From positions 1-42,068 of the forward strand of contig NZ_JACUUA010000011.1 of the NCBI RefSeq assembly GCF_014859565.1: a DNA stretch of 42,068 nt. Reading direction: 5' to 3'. The translations under genes and the position numbers were made by a program. Source of the stretch: Marinospirillum sp. GTDB lineage: Bacteria > Pseudomonadota > Gammaproteobacteria > Pseudomonadales > Halomonadaceae. Of the stretch, positions 18,311 through 26,128 are shown in pieces. Numbering within the stretch: the stretch's first letter is position 1; every line of letters starts with the position of its first letter. The notes below the pieces were generated by a model. That model was not told the DNA's origin. It made no database searches and worked only from the letters and a program-made list of their open reading frames with translations.

Positions 18311-19354
18311 ATGGAACAGACATTAAAAAACGGGTCGCTCATAATACCCAAAAGCTCAGTGACTCACCACTGGAGTGAAACACTAAAACGAGCGGTTCGA
18401 GATCCACTGGAACTCTGTCGCCTGCTCAATATCAATCCGGAGCAACTGCCGGGTGGTACCAGTGGGCTGCAACAGGGACACCAGTTGTTCCGCACACTGG
18501 TGCCGCACCCATTCATCAACCTGATGCAGCGTGGCAATCCACAAGATCCACTGTTGTTACAGGTGCTGCCGCTGGCTCAGGAAAATCTGCCACAAGCAGG
18601 TTTTGTTGCTGATCCACTGCAGGAGCATCAATCCAACCCCTTGCCGGGCTTGATTCATAAATATCAATCGCGGGTGCTGCTCACCAGCAGCGGTGCCTGC
18701 GCCATCAACTGCCGTTATTGTTTTCGGCGGCATTTTCCTTATGCTGAAAACAGCCTGAGTCAACAAGCCACCAGCGCCATTCTGGATTACCTGCAACACC
18801 ACCCAAAAGTGAATGAGGTGATTCTGTCCGGCGGCGATCCCTTGGCAACACCAGACCTGCGTCTGGCTGATAAAATCCAGCAGTTGCAGCAATTACCTCA
18901 GCTGAAACGCCTGAGAATTCATACCCGCCTGCCGGTGGTTTTACCATCACGCATCACCGATGAGTTGTTGCAGACCCTTGCCAGCACTCATCTGAAAGTG
19001 ATTTTGGTGTTGCATATTAATCATCCGCAGGAAGTTGGAACCGAACTCTGTGAGGCATTACAACGTCTTAGGCGCACAGAAATCACCCTGCTGAACCAGA
19101 GTGTGTTACTGCGGGGCATTAATGATCAAGCAGAAATTCTTGCACAGCTATCAGAAACTTTGTTTGAGCAGGGGGTTATGCCTTATTATCTACACGCTTT
19201 TGATCCCGTGGCCGGAGCAGCCCACTTTGCAGTGGATGATCAGCAGGCGCGTCAGATTTATGCCGGGCTACTGACACTTCTCCCCGGATATCTGGTACCC
19301 AAACTAGTCCGCGAGTATCCTGATCAACCGGCCAAGACTCCATTAGGCTGGTAA
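18311..19354 (+). CDS. epmB: EF-P beta-lysylation protein EpmB (lysine 2,3-aminomutase)
   Basis: EpmB is a radical-SAM, PLP-dependent aminomutase that converts (S)-alpha-lysine to (R)-beta-lysine for EF-P. CAINCRYCFRRHFPY contains the CxxxCxxC cluster motif. ILSGGDPL, RLRIHTRLPVVLPSRI and YYLHAFDPVAGAAHFAV are lysine-aminomutase features. At 347 aa it is normal. With epmA and efp it completes the pathway; the final hydroxylase EpmC is not in the window. The gene starts 27 bp from the divergent efp start. Confidence 0.94.
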   Translation: MEQTLKNGSLIIPKSSVTHHWSETLKRAVRDPLELCRLLNINPEQLPGGTSGLQQGHQLFRTLVPHPFINLMQRGNPQDPLLLQVLPLAQENLPQAGFVADPLQEHQSNPLPGLIHKYQSRVLLTSSGACAINCRYCFRRHFPYAENSLSQQATSAILDYLQHHPKVNEVILSGGDPLATPDLRLADKIQQLQQLPQLKRLRIHTRLPVVLPSRITDELLQTLASTHLKVILVLHINHPQEVGTELCEALQRLRRTEITLLNQSVLLRGINDQAEILAQLSETLFEQGVMPYYLHAFDPVAGAAHFAVDDQQARQIYAGLLTLLPGYLVPKLVREYPDQPAKTPLGW

Positions 19355-19411
19355 ATAAAATAGACGGTTGGTAAACCAGCGTGCTGGTCAACAAGAGGTG
19401 GAAAAAACAAC

Positions 19412-21055
19412 ATGAGACAGCTGCCATTCAATTTTCCTGAACTCTGCCGGGATCAGCTGGAAAGCTGCGCCACCCAGCTGGATGCACTGGAACGATGGGT
19501 TAAACAGCTACCCATGGCTCACCCAATGGCCAGCCAGGAAAAACTGGCGCAACTGATGAATGAGCTCAACCAGCTGCGCTTGCTGCCATTGCGGCGACAG
19601 GAGTGGCTGAACACCCTGCAACCTGCTATACAACAGGTGTTGAACGAACTGGAACACAACAATGATCCTTTAGCCGGAGACAAGGCACAGGGCTTACAAC
19701 AACAGCTGGCACAGGGTTACAAGCGAGTTGTTAATGACTTGCTGGAGTTAAGAGATCAACTGCCCGCTCCACTGCTGGCACGCGGCCTGCTTCAGTCACT
19801 TCACGCAGCTATCCAGCATACCGGCGCACTGATTTACCGATCCTGTAAACTCAGCATCAACGCACCCACTGAATGCTGGCCAGAGCTGAACCTGCTCTAC
19901 CATGTTGCCTGCCAAAGTCGTCTGCAACTTAAACCCGTACAACACAATCCACCCCAGAACTGCCAGCAGGCCTACCTGCAACTGGTGTTACTGGGGCTGG
20001 TACAGGCAGAAAACCTGCGCAGTGATGAGCTGGAGTTACTCTTCCCACAACTTGCTTTGTGGAGTAAACAGCTAACCCTGCTGCCTGCTGGTGACTCAGA
20101 CAACCTGTTTCAGGTACTGGCAAAAAACAACTACTTACCACGCAGAGCAGAGCCCCTGACTCAGGCAGCAACCGACCGAGAGCTGGGGCTGGATACCCGT
20201 GATATTGTTACACTGCTTTTTGCTGAACTCCAACAGGGGCACTCATCACTCGGCAACCGACTTATCCAACACCTGCAAACGACCCTGGGTGAAACCTCAG
20301 AAAGAGGCACACCCAGAGTGGACACCAGCGGCTCCGTTCAACTGACCCTGGGGCTGCGCAGTGTACATTTTCATCTTAACGGTCGGCGACCTTTTGAAAG
20401 CCTGGTGGCCGGACAAAATCTCGCGCCCCAGACCAGAGACAACCCTTTTTTACAAGAGCAAAAAGTTGACCCCTGGGCATCCGCACACGATGCAACCGAA
20501 AACAACAGCATGGGTTATATCCAACTGGTTGAGATAGAAAACAACCTGAGCACCTCGCTGGAAGAAGAACTGGATAAACGCCACCCACAACATGAACTGC
20601 AACTGGTGAATACCAGCGCCACAGGTTATTGCCTGCATTGGCAGGGTACCGCGTCACCCTTGCTGCGAACCGGTGAACTGATAGCACTAAAAGAAAAAGC
20701 GGCTGATCCCTGGCAGCCGGGATTAATCCGTTGGATCAAAGAAGTACCCGGCGGTCACCAACTGGGCATTGAGCGCCTCGGCAGCCGAATGCAGCCCTGC
20801 GCCATCAAGCCCATCATTAAAGTGGGGGAACCCCTGGATTATATGCCCGGTTTTCTGATACCAGAACTGCAGGTGCTGGGTATTGCTGCCAGCGTGATCA
20901 CCCCCTTACTGCCTTTTCGGGAAGGGCAAAAGGTATCCATCAGCACCCGACAGGGTGTACAACGCGCCAGACTGACTCAATTGATGAGCAGCCCTGGCGA
21001 GTTTAATCAATTCCGACTGGAATCATTGGGACAGGAGGGTTTAAGCCTCCACTAG
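19412..21055 (+). CDS. PilZ-like domain protein of unknown function
   Basis: The 547-aa protein lacks a signal peptide and membrane helices. The first 350 residues are Gln/Leu-rich and helical with no recognised domain. The C-terminal third contains LQLVNTSATGYCLHWQG, with NxSxxG at N400-G405, followed by GELIALKEK, PGLIRWIKEVPGGHQLGIERLG. This is the strand pattern of PilZ domains. The RxxxR motif that completes c-di-GMP binding is not evident before NxSxxG, so binding is uncertain. Related long proteins occur beside epmB in other gammaproteobacteria. AAGAGGTGG precedes the ATG. Its end overlaps the convergent Rieske gene by 15 bp. Confidence 0.5.
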   Translation: MRQLPFNFPELCRDQLESCATQLDALERWVKQLPMAHPMASQEKLAQLMNELNQLRLLPLRRQEWLNTLQPAIQQVLNELEHNNDPLAGDKAQGLQQQLAQGYKRVVNDLLELRDQLPAPLLARGLLQSLHAAIQHTGALIYRSCKLSINAPTECWPELNLLYHVACQSRLQLKPVQHNPPQNCQQAYLQLVLLGLVQAENLRSDELELLFPQLALWSKQLTLLPAGDSDNLFQVLAKNNYLPRRAEPLTQAATDRELGLDTRDIVTLLFAELQQGHSSLGNRLIQHLQTTLGETSERGTPRVDTSGSVQLTLGLRSVHFHLNGRRPFESLVAGQNLAPQTRDNPFLQEQKVDPWASAHDATENNSMGYIQLVEIENNLSTSLEEELDKRHPQHELQLVNTSATGYCLHWQGTASPLLRTGELIALKEKAADPWQPGLIRWIKEVPGGHQLGIERLGSRMQPCAIKPIIKVGEPLDYMPGFLIPELQVLGIAASVITPLLPFREGQKVSISTRQGVQRARLTQLMSSPGEFNQFRLESLGQEGLSLH

Positions 21056-21349
21056 AATCATGCCTTGCTCAACTTTCACAACAAAGGTATCTATATCAAC
21101 ATAAGCCGGTGGTGTAAGCGCCTTTCCGGTGCGCAAACAAAAACGTGCACCATGACGGGGACAAACCAGCAGCCCTGCCTCAATACAACCGCCATCAAAC
21201 CCACGCCGATCATGTGAACATTCATTCACCACCGCCAGCAACTCACCTTCGGCACGAGCAACCAGCAGCTCATCACCGTCATCCTTCTCAACAATTTTGA
21301 ACTGACCTTCCGCCAGCTCTTCTTCTTTACATACTTGAATCCACTGCAT
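21041..21349 (-). CDS. Rieske [2Fe-2S] small ferredoxin-like protein
   Basis: The 102-aa protein is a single Rieske domain. C44-x-H46 (ECSH) and C63-x2-H66 (CPRH) are the four cluster ligands, and TPPAYVDIDTFVVKVEQG forms the last strands. Stand-alone Rieske proteins of this size are NirD-like small subunits or ferredoxins of dioxygenase systems. No partner oxygenase or reductase is nearby, so the electron acceptor is unknown. GGAGT precedes the ATG. Confidence 0.85.
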   Translation of the reverse strand: MQWIQVCKEEELAEGQFKIVEKDDGDELLVARAEGELLAVVNECSHDRRGFDGGCIEAGLLVCPRHGARFCLRTGKALTPPAYVDIDTFVVKVEQGMILVEA

Positions 21350-21460
21350 TTTTTACTCCTGAAAAAGATATATCGCTAAATAGAAACCCGCCAGATTGTT
21401 CTCTATCCGGCCAGTGTACTTAAGACACAAACAATAAAAACCGCCATAAAAATGTAAAAT

Positions 21461-21476
21461 TGGCACGCTCGCTGCA
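21461..21476 (+). promoter_or_regulatory. Candidate sigma-54 (RpoN) promoter
   Basis: TGGCACG-CTCG-CTGCA matches the -24/-12 consensus TGGCACG-N4-TTGCA with one mismatch and exact GG-to-GC spacing. It lies in the 340-bp gap between the Rieske gene and the outer-membrane protein gene at 21690, giving a leader of about 200 nt. Apart from this and A/T-rich DNA just before 21690, I see no other feature in the gap. No enhancer-binding-protein site was identified. Confidence 0.4.
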
Positions 21477-21689
21477 TTGTGCCAAGAGAATCTGGATGGC
21501 CTGGAGAGACCCCGGTCAGTTACCGATGAATTCACTGCATCCAGCTCTGACTTTGGGTATATCAACTGGATAACCTTTGCATTTTAATGTATGAATTATT
21601 AAGGTTGTAAAGTAAAAATTCTGGCTTGCTTGTACTAACACAATCAAACGAATACTCCAACTGGATTGATCCACTAAAATAGGAAGTAA

Positions 21690-22346
21690 ATGATGAAGAA
21701 AACACTGATTGCTGCATCTATCGCTGCTCTGTCTGCTGGTTTTGTTGCAGCGCCTGCTTTTGCTGAGGTTGCTGGCCATGTTGGTGCTACTTTAGCCCAA
21801 CCTACCAACTCTGATCTCGATACCATGATGACACTTGAAGCCGGTGTTGAATACAGCCATGAGTCTGGCGCTTATGCTGGCCTGCTGTTCACCACTATGG
21901 ATCTGCTGGATTCCGACTCGGAATTTAAACAAAGCGAAATCGAACTGAACCTGGGTTATGCTGGTGCAATCAATGACGCTGCTGGTTATGATGCTGGCCT
22001 GACTTACACCATCCCTATGGACAGCGATGCTGATGCCGAATACGAACTGTACTTTGGTGGTAACTACTCTGTAAATGAAGCCTTGGGCGTTAGCGCCTAT
22101 TTTTACCTGCCAGAAGCTGATGACAGCATCTATCTGGAATTTGGTGCCGACTACGCACTGGATGCTGTTGACCTGTTTGCCCTGCTGACTCTTGGCGTGC
22201 AAGATGCCAGCGAAGGTGACACTGCTCTGGAATTAGGTGTAGGCAAAGAAATCATGCCTCAGCAGTATGTTACCGGTGCTTTTGCTCTCAATCTTGATGA
22301 CAGCGATGCCAGCTACCTGGAATTCACCTACACTTACAGCTGGTGA
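21690..22346 (+). CDS. Outer-membrane beta-barrel protein (TorF-type putative porin)
   Basis: The 218-aa precursor has a signal peptide (MMKKTLIAASIAALSAGF...APAFA) with cleavage after about residue 25. The mature part is acidic and alternates short amphipathic strands, ending in aromatic-rich YLEFTYTYSW, the C-terminal tryptophan signature for the BAM machinery. Repeated Tyr/Asp/Gly-rich strands (GVEYSHESGAYAGLLF, YELYFGGNYSV) resemble the small TorF-type porins. Substrate unknown. AGGAAG precedes the ATG. A GC-rich hairpin follows the stop. Confidence 0.7.
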   Translation: MMKKTLIAASIAALSAGFVAAPAFAEVAGHVGATLAQPTNSDLDTMMTLEAGVEYSHESGAYAGLLFTTMDLLDSDSEFKQSEIELNLGYAGAINDAAGYDAGLTYTIPMDSDADAEYELYFGGNYSVNEALGVSAYFYLPEADDSIYLEFGADYALDAVDLFALLTLGVQDASEGDTALELGVGKEIMPQQYVTGAFALNLDDSDASYLEFTYTYSW

Positions 22347-22351
22347 ATGCT

Positions 22352-22375
22352 CCCCGCCCAATTGGGCGGGGGTTT
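22352..22375 (+). terminator. Hairpin after the TorF-type gene
   Basis: A perfect palindrome CCCCGCCCAATTGGGCGGGG is followed by only a short T run. It is a probable but weak rho-independent terminator 6 bp after the stop. Confidence 0.6.
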
Positions 22376-22509
22376 ACGCTGTTGCTAAATGTGTTATCCT
22401 TTCTTCATCAGATTCATACATCTGACCCAAATCTGTCATTTAAGGCTGCTAACTTTTCCACGTTAACTCATTAACCCATGAACACACCAAAAGCAAAAGG
22501 TAAACCCTG

Positions 22510-23469
22510 ATGAAAAAGACACTACTCGCCTCTGCTGTTGCTGCAACCCTGGCTGCCACATCAGTGCAGGCTGCCACCATCGCTCAAACAGACACCGCCA
22601 AAGTTGATATGTATGGTCGCATCAACCTGATGCTGGAAAATAATGATGGCGATAATGCTATTAAAAATAACACTTCACGTATCGGTTTTCGCGCCAGCGA
22701 CAAGATCAACGAAGACCTGACTGCTTTTGCCCGTGCAGAATTCCGTTTTTCGGCTGATGAGCGCCAAGAGTCAAAGAACGGAGATCCGGTGTTTAATGAC
22801 CTGCGTAATACCTATGTCGGCTTGCAAGGTGGTTTTGGTAAGGTGACTGTGGGTAACTTTGACTCACTCTATTACCAGGCTGTTTCCAATGTTGCCGATT
22901 TGTTTGAAAACAAAGGTTTCCGCGCTTTGAACAAGGGCGACAGTAATGCCCGCGGTGACACCATTGCTTTTGAAACTGCCGACTTAGGTGGTATGCAGTT
23001 TGGTCTGTCTGCCAAACACGCACCTGAAACCGACGCCAGCGACGAAGCTTTTGGTCTGCAGGCTTATGGTCAGTTCACCATGGTTGATAACCTGACACTG
23101 GCCATTGCCTTTGATCAGAACATTGAAGAGCTGGATGGCGGTGCAGACAGCGATCCAATCATTGGTGCCAGTGCCACCTACAAAATGGATGCTTTAAAAG
23201 CCTCCCTGTTGATTGAAAGCTCTGGCGACTTTATGCACATTGCAGCCGGTGGCTCTTACACCTATGGCCCGGGTGATGTTTATGGCTTGGTGTCCATGAT
23301 GGATGACGGCAATGAGTCCGGCCTGGATCTGGCCATTGGTGCCAACTACAAACTCTCCCGCGCCTTCCGTACCTATGGTGAGTTTGCCATGGGTAACGAC
23401 AAAAACAATGAAGACTACACCCTTGGTGACAAGAGCGTGATGACAGTTGGTATGCGTTACGACTGGTAA
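22510..23469 (+). CDS. Gram-negative general porin
   Basis: The 319-aa precursor has a signal peptide ending SVQA-AT (about residue 21). A 16-stranded-porin pattern follows: KVDMYGRINLMLE as the first strand, SRIGFRASDKINEDLTAFARAEFRF, RNTYVGLQGGFGKVTVGNFDSLYY (the constriction-loop region), and C-terminal VMTVGMRYDW. This layout matches OmpU/OmpC-like trimeric diffusion porins. The mature protein is acidic, as in marine species. It has its own strong terminator. Confidence 0.9.
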   Translation: MKKTLLASAVAATLAATSVQAATIAQTDTAKVDMYGRINLMLENNDGDNAIKNNTSRIGFRASDKINEDLTAFARAEFRFSADERQESKNGDPVFNDLRNTYVGLQGGFGKVTVGNFDSLYYQAVSNVADLFENKGFRALNKGDSNARGDTIAFETADLGGMQFGLSAKHAPETDASDEAFGLQAYGQFTMVDNLTLAIAFDQNIEELDGGADSDPIIGASATYKMDALKASLLIESSGDFMHIAAGGSYTYGPGDVYGLVSMMDDGNESGLDLAIGANYKLSRAFRTYGEFAMGNDKNNEDYTLGDKSVMTVGMRYDW

Positions 23470-23518
23470 GTCTCTCTGGAAGGGCTCTACACACGCGACC
23501 AAGGATGGTCGACTTCAA

Positions 23519-23545
23519 GCAGCCCAACTCGGGCTGCTTTTTTTT
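23519..23545 (+). terminator. Rho-independent terminator of the porin gene
   Basis: The 7-bp stem GCAGCCC/GGGCTGC with loop AACTC is followed by eight T residues, about 50 bp after the porin stop. Confidence 0.92.
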
Positions 23546-23648
23546 GCTCTAAAACCATCAATACCGCAACAGCTCCTCAATACTGGCAGCCGTGAGGATG
23601 CCCTCTGCCCAAGCGCTGCAAATAATAACATATTTGCTATTATTCATG

Positions 23649-23988
23649 CATGACTTACACCATCACCTACTACAGTGACAAGGTTTAGAAGGACATACTC
23701 GACCTGCCGCCGGGGCTTCGAGGTCGGTACTTTGCCTTGACCGACCGAATGGAGTTGCACGGCCCCAATCTCGGTGAGCCGCACAGTAAGGCTTTCGGAA
23801 ATGGACTACTTGAACTCCGAATCAAGTCAGCAGAAGGTATTGCACGGGTTTTTTACTGCACCCTGATCAACAAACAAGTTGTGATTCTGCACAGCTTTAT
23901 TAAAAAAACAGACAAAACACCAGCCAAAGAGAAGCGAGTGGCTGAAGTTCGAATGAAAGAGGTAAAGAACCATGCTGACACATGCTGA
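23649..23988 (+). pseudogene. HigB-type toxin, broken by an amber codon and a frameshift
   Basis: The reading begins MTYTITYYSDKV and meets TAG at 23685-23687. It continues KDIL, then must shift frame by one base near 23697-23701 to resume as DLPPGLRGRYFALTDRME. The rest is a typical RelE/HigB-like toxin (GPNLGEPHSKAFGNGLLELRIK, GIARVFYC, VVILHSFIKKTDKTP). Two independent lesions in the first 17 codons mean no full toxin can be made without an improbable restart at 23737. It overlaps the higA start by 17 bp, the normal toxin-antitoxin layout. Confidence 0.8.
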
Positions 23989-24253
23989 ACTAAAAGCCAA
24001 AGCTCTGGCAGACCCAGAGGCAAAAGCCGAATATGAACGCGTCAATCGTGAAGAATATGCGCTGTTGGATGAAATGCTGGCAGCACGGCGCTCAGCCGGG
24101 TTGACTCAGGCACAGATCGCTGAACGGATGGGAACCAAGGCACCTGCAATAGCACGCCTGGAAAATGCTCTGGCCTCTGGTAAGCACTCACCCAGCCTGG
24201 ATACACTAAATACCGTAGACCCGTCATTCAGGGCGACATCGATGCGCGACTAA
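23972..24253 (+). pseudogene. HigA-type antitoxin, 3' end replaced by IS605 DNA
   Basis: The first 79 codons match the XRE-type antitoxin partner of HigB: LTHAELKAKALADPEAKAEYE, then a helix-turn-helix (GLTQAQIAERMGTKAPAIARLE) and SGKHSPSLDTL. At about 24208 homology stops. The family would continue with RRYAEALG or similar. Here the DNA becomes the internal part of a tnpA gene, which in this frame adds 14 unrelated residues before TAA. The DNA-binding domain is complete, so the product might still bind its operator, but the C-terminal part is lost. Confidence 0.75.
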
Positions 24254-24537
24254 AAGAAATTATACACGACGTAGTCAGTAATCATCGCGCTGAGATAATC
24301 GAGCTGGAAACCATGCCCGATCATGTGCATCTGCTCGTTGAAGTCGATCCACAGTACGGCATTCATAAACTGGTCAAAGCGATTAAAGGCCGATCTTCTC
24401 GGTTGCTGCGATCCGAGTTTCCCAGCTTAAAGTCTCGTTTGCCTACGCTGTGGACGAATTCTTATTTCTGTTGCACGGTGGGCGGCGCACCGCTCGAAGT
24501 GATCAAGCAATACATTGAAAAACAGAGAAACGTATAA
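24208..24537 (+). pseudogene. tnpA: tnpA (Y1/HUH transposase) lacking its N-terminus
   Basis: From KYRRPVIQGDID the frame matches IS200/IS605 TnpA: HUH motif in MPDHVHLLVEV, KGRSSRLLR, LPTLWTNSYF, and GGAPLEVIKQYIEKQ with the catalytic tyrosine. About 30 N-terminal residues that precede KYRRPV in intact proteins are missing, with no start codon ahead. An internal ATG at 24313 would give only 74 aa. The active-site HUH and Tyr survive, but the fold is incomplete. tnpB begins 2 bp after the stop. Confidence 0.85.
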
Positions 24538-24539
24538 AA

Positions 24540-25988
24540 GTGAAGCGAGCGAAGAATCCGACCTTTATCGTTGAGTTGCCTGTTTCCGTTTCGCAAGAGA
24601 CGGAAAGGCAGCTGACTGCACGATTATTGGCGGGTGCGCGTCTTTACAATGCTGCACTGGGTGAGGCGCTGCGTCGCTTGGATCTTATGCGTGAATCCAA
24701 AGACTGGAAGGCAGCCAGAAAACTGGAAGATGAGGAGCGCACCCATGCTTTCCGGTCAGTCGTCAAAAAATTCGAGTTCACCTCTGCATCGGTTTCTACA
24801 TTCGCTACGCGCTGCAAAAATGAAGCAGGATGGAAGTCTCGCCTCAGTGCCAATGAGACACAGCGCATTGCAGAAACCGCCTTCGCCGCCGCTGAACAGC
24901 ACAGTTATGGCAAGCGTGGTCGCCCTCGCTTCAAAAGCGCAAAGCGACCGCTCAAGTCTTTTTCAGGAAAAACGAACAAGGCAGGCATTCGCTACCGCCC
25001 CGAACTCGGCATCGTTGAGTGGGCTGGACTGATTCTACCGATCCAATACCCGCCTGCGGGCAAGGATCGATGGCTGGATGAAGCCCTGAAAGCGAAAACC
25101 AAGTTCTGCCGCCTGGTGTGGCGCAACGTCAAAGGAAAGCGGCGCTGGTACGTGCAGCTTGCCCAGGCAGGGCTTTCACCTGCCAAGGAAAAGAATTCGA
25201 CCTTGCCAAACAATGAAGTGGGTCTGGATGTTGGCCCTTCATCGGTTGCCGTCGTCTCAGAGACCGCTAGCGACCTGCTGGCCTTCTGCCCGACCATCGA
25301 ACAACCCTGGAAAGAGATCAGGACACTTCAGTGGGCGATGGATCGTTCGCGTCGCGCCACGAACCCGCATTGCTACAACGAAAACGGTACCTGGAAAAAA
25401 TGCGCGAAGGTTAAGGTGGTTTCCAAGAACTATCTCGCTCTGAAGCAGGCTGTGGCGGAACTGGAACGCAAGCTGGCAGCTGAGCGAAAGCGCTCTCAAG
25501 GTCAGCTGGTCAACGATGTGCTGCGCCTGGGTAATATCATCAAAACCAAAAAGCTGTCGTACAAGGCTTGGCAGAAACTCTACGGGAAAAGCATCAAGAC
25601 AAAGGCTCCTGCGACATTCATTGCTGGGTTGAAACGCAAGGCTGAAAGTGCCGGTGGACAACTCATCGAACTGAATACGCAGCGCCTGAAAATGTCGCAA
25701 TACGACCATGTGAGCGGTGAGTACACCAAAAAAACACTGAGCGAACGCTGGCACTTTCTTGGAGGCAAGACTTCCGAAAGCGCCCTGCTGGTTCAGCGTG
25801 ATTGCTACTCTGCTTTTCTGGCGCTTTGCGTTATTGAAAACGAACACCAGTCTAGCCAGCTGCATACGCGCTGGCCGGTTGTGAAACAGCGACTAGAGCA
25901 AGCGGGCTGGTGTCGTCCAATAGAAGTTGCGAATGGCGGGACAATTGTCTTGCCTACGGCAAAGCCGTCAGAGCGACTCGCTTGTTAA
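24540..25988 (+). CDS. tnpB: TnpB-like RNA-guided nuclease homologue with altered RuvC-II site
   Basis: TnpB proteins are omega-RNA-guided nucleases of IS605 elements. RuvC-I is intact (NEVGLDVGPSSVAVV, D230), and RuvC-III is intact (VQRDCYSAFLA, D421). In the subfamily I recognise, RuvC-II reads IKTEKLSYKAFQ; here it is IKTKKLSYKAWQ, with lysine 337 (AAA, 25548-25550) where the catalytic glutamate is expected. The zinc-ribbon cysteines are absent (SQYDHVSGEYTKKTLSERWHF); a cysteine-less version is also my recollection for some relatives. The start is GTG 24540. A +1-shifted frame (25910-26116) runs on into the right end (ends PPKPPGFIHGDV) and may be the original tail. Nuclease activity is doubtful. 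Confidence 0.85.
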   Translation: MKRAKNPTFIVELPVSVSQETERQLTARLLAGARLYNAALGEALRRLDLMRESKDWKAARKLEDEERTHAFRSVVKKFEFTSASVSTFATRCKNEAGWKSRLSANETQRIAETAFAAAEQHSYGKRGRPRFKSAKRPLKSFSGKTNKAGIRYRPELGIVEWAGLILPIQYPPAGKDRWLDEALKAKTKFCRLVWRNVKGKRRWYVQLAQAGLSPAKEKNSTLPNNEVGLDVGPSSVAVVSETASDLLAFCPTIEQPWKEIRTLQWAMDRSRRATNPHCYNENGTWKKCAKVKVVSKNYLALKQAVAELERKLAAERKRSQGQLVNDVLRLGNIIKTKKLSYKAWQKLYGKSIKTKAPATFIAGLKRKAESAGGQLIELNTQRLKMSQYDHVSGEYTKKTLSERWHFLGGKTSESALLVQRDCYSAFLALCVIENEHQSSQLHTRWPVVKQRLEQAGWCRPIEVANGGTIVLPTAKPSERLAC

Positions 25989-26115
25989 AGGGGTGTGGAT
26001 TTGGCTACGGCCTGGATGTTGTAACTCGATTTGAGTCTGAGTCGAGCGAGAGTCAGGAGACCCTGAATCATCAAGCACCACCAAAACCCCCTGGATTTAT
26101 CCATGGGGATGTTTA
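25989..26115 (+). ncRNA. Probable omega-RNA 3' region / IS605 right end
   Basis: The stretch after tnpB ends with a hairpin, CCCC-TGGAT (26088-26096) pairing with ATCCA-t-GGGG (26099-26108), then GATGTTTA. In TnpB systems the guide scaffold covers the tnpB 3' end and right end, and the guide is the flanking DNA. That flank begins GGAGAAAATCAAGATG, the ribosome-binding site and start of the next gene. RNA boundaries are inferred. Confidence 0.4.
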
Positions 26116-26128
26116 GGAGAAAATCAAG

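Larger units (their letters stand above)
24208..26115 (+). mobile_element. IS200/IS605-family element, left end deleted
   Basis: The remnant holds a 5'-truncated tnpA, a tnpB of 482 codons, and a right end with a hairpin (26088-26108) that finishes near GATGTTTA at 26115. There is no left-end hairpin; instead the element begins inside tnpA, fused to higA. It ends one base before the ribosome-binding site of the AAA-ATPase gene. The right end differs from the GAGCAGTCAC-type ends at 7800 and 42016, so it is a separate family member. Confidence 0.8.

Noticed and set aside
25257..25865. 202-codon minus-strand ORF inside tnpB
   Set aside because: It is the complement of a coding frame, with no ribosome site or recognisable domain.
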